Position numbers and translations under genes: made by a program
Shown here: piece after piece, positions 58,306 to 64,000 of the stretch
How the letters are laid out: every line of letters starts with the position of its first letter
Numbering within the stretch: the stretch's first letter is position 1
Origin: Stenopsyche tienmushanensis
Lineage: Eukaryota > Arthropoda > Insecta > Trichoptera > Stenopsychidae
Assembly: GCA_008973525.1 (NCBI GenBank)
Contig: WACJ01000079.1
Span: forward strand, 372,001-436,000
Length of the DNA: 64,000 nucleotides
Direction: 5' to 3'
The notes under the pieces: model-generated
Seen by the model: the letters and a program-made list of their open reading frames with translations, nothing else
Database searches by the model: none
What the model was told of the DNA's origin: nothing

Positions 58306-58309
58306 TACA

Positions 58310-58750
58310 CTAGCGATTCGTGCCTGGCGTTGCCTGGGATTTAGACTTAGTTATAATTTAAAATAGATGGACGAAACGTTGTCTTTCCAATAAACGTTTT
58401 GCATTGTGTAAATATAAGCATTTATACGAAGCGACTTTATAACTCATTAATTGTTGAAATGACTAAAAAAAAATTAAAACTTATTCAAATTTCTATGTTG
58501 CAGGCCAATCATAACATTCATCATTATTTAGGTTTTAACCGAAAATTTAGTATAGTTACAACTTATTTAAGTATATATTTGTTTCGAAATTGGCACACCT
58601 GGCGTGTAGATCGAATCCGAACGGTCAGTTTTTTTGATCCCGCGTGTTTGTCGGCCATTTTGTTCAGTCAGAGTAAATTCTTCCGATGGAGAAGTCGTCC
58701 GTGCGAGATGGTGAACTTAACCGGTTTTAAAATATCGTTCAAATATTTAT
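58310..58750 (-). mobile_element. Helitron-like 3' end and associated sequence
   Basis: On the minus strand 'ggcaacgccaggcacgaatc' then GCTAG/T gives a GC-rich 3' terminus before CTAG (58310-58313), a form common in insect Helitrons. It is not the same subfamily as copies A-C, and the other end is not located. The 119-codon ORF 58399-58758 is not recognised. Confidence 0.45.
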
Positions 58751-59085
58751 CATGTTAAATCAATACTTCAGATAATAGTGCTATCAATCCAATTTCATTA
58801 TTATCTATTTTATTTAGCTTGTCTCTTCCTATATATTTGCTATCTTCTCAGACTGGGATTTTCAGATTTCAATTTATTTCCTAGTATTCTAACCTGGGAC
58901 TATTCAACTTCCAATCAATAGGCATCAAGTCGTTTCGTTTAATAAATTATATTATTACATACCTCTAATTTTAATTAATTATTAATAATATATTAGTGAC
59001 TTAAAAGATAACTTTAATATTCTAGACATTTTACACATAACCGAATTGATATACAGTATACAGATAATAGGTAGTCGAGGAGAGT

Positions 59086-59223
59086 CGGCAATTGGCCTTG
59101 GTTGCGGGAGGACGTCCTTCTCGCAGCCAGATCTCTCTCTCGTGCTGAATAAAACGTTACCTATAGAAGTATTTTTTCTTTCTATTGCGTGGTCTTTATC
59201 TCGACACTATAGAAAGGTTGACT
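59086..59223 (+). repeat. Dispersed GC-rich repeat, copy 2, ending in a MITE terminus
   Basis: 'ccttggttgcgggaggacgt', a 'ctctctctcgtgctgaataa' segment and 'agaagtatttt' match 13088-13200. The right edge 'cactatagaaaggttgactg' (to 59223) resembles the right inverted repeat of the 56662-56866 MITE, suggesting a junction of two repeats. Confidence 0.5.
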
Positions 59224-59225
59224 GT

Positions 59226-61100
59226 GAATGCTTAAGACTGAACCAGAACGAAAATCAAAATGAAAAAAATAACGATTTTAAGTCCTGTACGTCCATTTTT
59301 TTACATTTATGACGAATATAATTTCATCTCATTTAATGCAAAAATAATTGAATTTTTCATAAAGTGGAGCAGTGTATTGAAGTTTCTCAATGCAAAATGA
59401 ATTCGCGAAAGCTTTTTTCAAAAAGTGAGCGCTTTCAAAGCTCGCCCTGAGCGAAGATGAGATATAATACCTAGATCTCTTTTGAATAGTTCCTAATTAC
59501 AAAGCTTCGTTCGTTATGAGCTCGCTCCGCCAATTTCGAGGCACTCGGCATTTTGCGCCGGAGAGGAACACATTAAATATTACGCAATTTTAAAAGTTTG
59601 GAAAGTTGTCCAATTTATCATCGACAATTTCCGCACGTAACGCTAGGAGGCTCTGCGTGCGTTAGCGCGTAACGTACGTTCCAAGTTTGCATCCGAGGCT
59701 AATCCGGAAGACAATTTAACCCGAATGAACCCGGCGATATTTCCATCTGACACTTTTCGTTCAATAATCCCCATGAAGAATGTAGAATGCGGGATTGGAA
59801 AATGTAAAATGTGGGTTTTCGCCCTCATCGAGCCGCGTCCTGCGAGTGCCACAAACCCCAACCCACAAAAGACCGCTCTGCCTTATTTGCTCCGGACACC
59901 AGGTACACCACTTCCATTTACATACACAATGGGTAGTTTGGAAACAATGTAAAAAGCTCGGACCAAAAGCTCCACGATGAATTGCTTACAAGTGTACGCA
60001 ATTGCAATTGAGACAACGTCCCTTCGCCCACCGTTACAATCCCACTTACACATGTGCTGAATAATTTATTTTATACCGACTCAATTAAATCCACCGAACT
60101 AATGATTATTTAATTTTTGAAAACAATTTGTATCCCGAGCTTAATTTGCGTACGAACGATGCTGCGCGAAAATAATAAGGCTATTAATAAAATCCAAATA
60201 GGCAGATGAAAAAAAATGTTTGCCTTTGTTTTCCATATAACACAGCGAGAAACACTTATAAGGATTCTGTACATTTGATCTCTTATAAGACATCCACGTG
60301 TATATAAAATTACCATAACACAAATAAAATTTATCACAATACATTTTATGAAAATATATTTCGTATAATAATATTTTTAAATTTTAAAATTTATTTCATA
60401 CATGCCAAACAATTTCAAAGGCTTTTTCTACGTCAACAACATTCGTTGTGCATTTGATGATCAATTGACCAAGTTTTAATATAGTGGTTTAGATCTTGAA
60501 CTTATTTTAAAGGTTCAAATTCAAATCGAAATTATGGAAAAAATGCCATAGTATTTTAATATTTTGCATCCAGATTTCCTGCCAAAAATTCCCTATCGAA
60601 TAATTTCATTCTAACTTTACCATGCGTGGAAATTATGGCACCTTAAGAAGAAGATAAAAAATTGTACATTTTGATTTTATAATAATTAATGTAATTCATA
60701 CATCCAATTGAATCCATCTTACAATCTCACAGCTCAATGCCTCGAATAAAATCAGATTAATGGTTGAATCCCCATTAGGGTAAATTTTCAAATCGGAATT
60801 GCACTTTCCAAGGTGATACATATTTGATTATACATCTCATATGGATAGTAGGAGTAGATGCTATATGGATAAATTCTTTGTTTGTCGCTATTATAGTTTG
60901 GCTTTGTCTTTGGAGTAAATCTTTTGTAGCAGTTTTTAACGAGACAAATTAAACAATTTTATTTGTCTTCGCGATATAAATCTCCGACGGCTTTATCACA
61001 TATAAAGAGCCGCAAATCCTGTAGGAGAGTCCTTAAGTCGGTAGCTGTTGTCGTTTCCGTGTTTTGTCAGAATCTCCAACTAAATTCCGCGTTTTATTGC
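59226..61100. other. Unannotated stretch with an island at 59420-60050
   Basis: ORFs 59643-59861 minus and 59725-59980 plus overlap antiparallel; none recognised. 60060-60960 is AT-rich and empty. Confidence 0.35.
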
Positions 61101-61102
61101 AT

Positions 61103-61333
61103 TTATATTGCGAAGTGCGCTATCTTTGATCTCGCAAGTTCTTCGTATGGTCTTTGTGCGGATGAAATCGTTTCGATCCATACTTTCGGGCTTCCTCCTT
61201 TTATTCGATCCGCAAGGAGCACATCTGGGGCAGCGTCTGAGTCCCAGGATATCGGTTTTCCGGGTAGATTATTTCGAACGGTCTGCAGAAGAGACACAAG
61301 TGACCGCTTCTTCGGGAAGATAGCATCTCTGAT
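61103..61333 (-). other. Candidate terminal exon, unknown protein
   Basis: On the minus strand an acceptor 'acggtttcacttacag' ends at 61334. The sequence after it is open for 76 codons to TAA (61103-61105), starting IRDAIFPKKRSLVSLLQTVR and including SWDSDAAPDVLLADRIKGG. The Asp/Glu/Lys-rich composition is protein-like, unlike most ORFs here. However, the plus strand of the same segment has an open 126-codon frame (60963-61343), and I recognise no family. Could be the last exon of an unknown or nested gene, a mobile-element fragment, or chance. Confidence 0.25.
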
Positions 61334-61339
61334 CTGTAA

Positions 61340-62310
61340 GTGAAACCGTAACAGTTAGCGAGTTACCACATTCAGATGCTTCGTAAAAGGAATTCATTAT
61401 GAAGCCGAGTACATCGGCTCTTAGCCGTCGCCATTGAACTCGTTCACATTTAACGTGATTAACAATTGCGCCGTTATGCTTTGTAACTTATTCACCCTAC
61501 TTATATAAGGCTTCATTACAACTTTCAGGTTCAAGTAGAGAGACGTGCTTTCGAAATAAGTCCGTATAGTCGACGATATGTCTAGACGTATTTACGCACG
61601 AAAAGCCGCTTGAGAGTATTTGTTGGAGCTGACAAAGGATTTCTAATTTTACGCTTTGACAAATTTAATTTTTGTTGGACACCAACTTTTTAATGGGAAA
61701 CGATTTTCTGTTGCAGATAGATTAGTTTTCCATAAAAACTGGGAAACTCGTATTGAGAGCTCAATATATGTCTAAGCTGTTTTCATGAAACTTGAAACTC
61801 TGATTCGAATTTTCCCAACGTTGTTATAAATTTATTTTGCGAAAACTGTCATCGCGCTTATCCATAAAGCTGAAACTTTCTTATACAAAAAATATGGATA
61901 GAAATAGTTTATTGTGTATCGTTATAACGATGCTTATCAAACGCACTATACTCGAAAAGTATGTGAGAAACTTTGAAGTATAAATTATTTTATCAATAAA
62001 AATATTTCATTATTAGTAAAAATGTATACCAGATCGTCTTTATTATACTAAAAGTAACTTTATACATGTTATACTATTGTATGAGTTCTAGATTAACGAA
62101 TTGTCGCAATATGTTCACTTTGACACAAAAACAAAACTAATTGAAATTAATCGTCTATACTAAACGAATCCAATCAATCAACGGATATATCCCAATAAAA
62201 GAAATAAGTTGGATGATTAATATAATTACTATCCATTTTATTTGAGCGTTCCCACAAATTCACAAACGCCATATTTAGTCTTAAATTGATATAAAATTTA
62301 TCCATGGCAA
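61340..62310. other. Unannotated stretch
   Basis: 61370-61640 is GC-richer, with an acceptor-like 'attacaactttcag' at about 61530 not followed by a donor. The rest is AT-rich. Confidence 0.35.
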
Positions 62311-62314
62311 TCAA

Positions 62315-62545
62315 AATCAATGTTTGTTTGTTCATATTGTATGCACTGTCATACCGTTAATCCGATTGCGATGAAACTTTGGGGAGTTATTGTGCACACT
62401 TTCGCGAACGTTACATAATTAGTACAAGTATTGTCTTTGTATACAATTTGTTATGCGAGATGTTTAGCGGATATACCATGTTGGCGCATATTGACCTGGT
62501 GGTTGTACACGTGACCTAAAGCAATATATCATGTAATGCGTTTTT
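62315..62545 (+). mobile_element. Diverged Helitron-like fragment, copy D
   Basis: 'tgtttgtttgttcatattgt', 'tgtcataccgttaatccgat', 'tgcgatgaaacttt' and 'ccatgttggcgcatattga' follow the order of copy A, and, reversed, copies B and C. The CTAG end is not recognisable. Confidence 0.6.
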
Positions 62546-62549
62546 TTCC

Positions 62550-63885
62550 AAATTTTTAATAAGCGCGTGTAATATTACAACGCTATTAAATAAAAATACT
62601 TTTTTAAGCGGATTCGTCATGTGGAGAAATTAAAATAATCGAGGACATGAATGAATATTTTTTCCGGGACGTAGCATAACTTTGTACACTTTAAGAGCTT
62701 CCTGCGGAATAAAATAAAACATTGCCCAGATTTGAATTTCTAACGAGACAATTGGGTCCTATCAGTTGTTGTAAATTATTTATACAGACCGCATGGGGTG
62801 TATGGAGACGGGGTAGAACTGTTCTATTAAATTCAAAAAGTTTGGGCCACAACAACAATTTGCGACCTGAACTGAAATGTATTTTAAAAGCGTCGTTCGA
62901 GTTTTGTTGTTAAATACGTGATTTTTGTTAATAACGTTCTCAATGTCGCTTCAGTAATGCGCCGCGTCTTTTACGCTGAAAGAATTTTTGATTTGAATTT
63001 TAATGGAAATTCCGAGATTGAGAAAGGTTGGATATAAATCAAAGTGCATACAATATATGTATCACATTATGCGAATTTCAGACAAAGAAAATTTCGTATT
63101 TCAAAAAAAATGTATGGGGGTGGAACTATTTATAAATTCTTTGAGCATCACCTTCAATGGTAAGTAACTCCCCCCCTGGTACGTGACGAAATATTCTGCC
63201 TTTTGGGAAAAGTCGACCCCTCGCTTTGTGACGCGGGAATGTGTAGTATAGTCAAAATTGTCGAAAAGTCGAGAAAAAATATCGCTGCACATTAAAATTG
63301 AAGGGGTGAAAATTAAGTCGTCTCGCGCTGGGAATTAGCTGACCTTTTTCATTTCGAAAATCGCACAAAGGAGCTCGCTCAAAGCGTATGGAAATATATT
63401 CAAGTCACACGAAAGGTGATGTTGATGATGGAAAACTTTCGTGGAGAGAAAATACAGATGGTCCGAGTCGGATAAAGGAATCTTTTTTCTGTTTTTCGCC
63501 AATTCTTCCTTTATTTTTAAAAGAAAAAAGCACTTCTTTGTTTGCATTTAAGGCGACGCTCAAAATCCATCACTTGCGGTTGAACAGTTCACGTCACAGT
63601 AAAAAAGGAAATTTCTTTCGGGAAATATTTTCGCCGAAAATTATTAGTAAGTATTCACAAGAATGTTCTTTTTCATTTATTATGATCCGAATTGTGAATC
63701 TTTCTTGAAATATTTCTTTTATACATGGAACGCTTTGAAGATTTTGTCCCATACTTTATCGTGAAATATCTATTTTTAAACGTATTATTAGTAATCCGAT
63801 CTTCCTACGTCGTTTTATTTATTGTTGAATAGACGACCAAATAAATGTATGAATACAAATATTAAATGAGTTTCTTAAAAAAAAA
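62550..63885. other. Unannotated stretch with GC-richer patches
   Basis: 62640-62900 and 63150-63500 are GC-richer. ORF 63388-63708 (106 codons) is not recognised. Confidence 0.35.
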
Positions 63886-63888
63886 CTT

Positions 63889-64000
63889 GCGGTCCTACGT
63901 ATCAGCCACTTATCCATCAGGACCGCCGCATCGTGTATAAAGCTTGTATTTAAATAAATAAACACTGCCGATAGCATACAATATTCGGTAATTTCTTTGC
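63889..64000 (+). repeat. Inverted repeat followed by dispersed tail-like repeat, cut by the window end
   Basis: An 8-bp perfect inverted repeat GCGGTCCT (63889-63896) and AGGACCGC (63919-63926) precedes 'aaataaataaacactgccg' and 'atagcatacaatattcggta', the fullest copy of the repeat at 2285-2467 and 36325-36400. The element continues beyond the window. Confidence 0.6.

Noticed and set aside
1..64000. CRISPR array, bacterial operons, rRNA or functional tRNA genes
   Set aside because: No regularly spaced identical repeats, no clustered long ORFs with ribosome-binding sites, and no complete cloverleaf or rRNA segment recognised.

Overview
The window reads as AT-rich nuclear DNA of an animal, most likely an insect or other arthropod. 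It has no densely packed long ORFs, no operons and no ribosome-binding sites. It does hold remnants of eukaryotic transposons: pogo/Tigger, mariner, piggyBac, hAT, Helitron-like, a non-LTR retrotransposon and a tRNA-derived SINE. The arthropod call is an inference from this mix; no host gene here allows a species or order to be named.

No host protein-coding gene can be identified with confidence. Almost all ORFs are 60-130 codons and look like chance. The clearly protein-derived pieces all come from mobile elements: the DNA-binding half of a Tigger transposase (51272-51676) with its detached C-terminal tail (51696-51803), the C-terminal part of a piggyBac transposase (28723-29076, minus), a hAT dimerisation domain (33819-34013), a decayed mariner C-terminus inside a 232-bp element (22558-22789), and non-LTR retrotransposon tails (34195-34320 and 51973-52158, both minus).

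Layout. 1-9 kb is mostly unannotated DNA with GC-richer islands (1.6-1.9, 2.85-3.2, 4.4-4.7 and 8.45-9.05 kb) plus a hAT/piggyBac composite at 6.1-6.6 kb. 9.5-30 kb carries four copies of a TA-flanked MITE family, a mariner MITE, an unclassified TIR element (18.4-19.3 kb) and the piggyBac fragment with a large hairpin. 31-42 kb carries piggyBac MITEs, the hAT remnant, a LINE tail and two tRNA-type SINE copies. 45-52.2 kb is a cluster of three Helitron-like copies, the Tigger element and a LINE tail. 52-64 kb is island-rich unique sequence with another hAT/piggyBac composite, a small MITE and a Helitron-like end.

The most interesting host signal is at 26831/26832. A pyrimidine-rich tract ends in CAG followed at once by GTGAGT, and a second strong donor (GTAAGT) lies 99 nt downstream. 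This is the architecture of a recursive splice site with an RS-exon, or else of a 99-nt cassette exon. If it is real, the window lies largely inside a very long intron of a plus-strand gene, which would also explain the lack of exons and the many GC-richer islands. On the minus strand, 61103-61333 is a second exon candidate: a good acceptor followed by 76 open codons.
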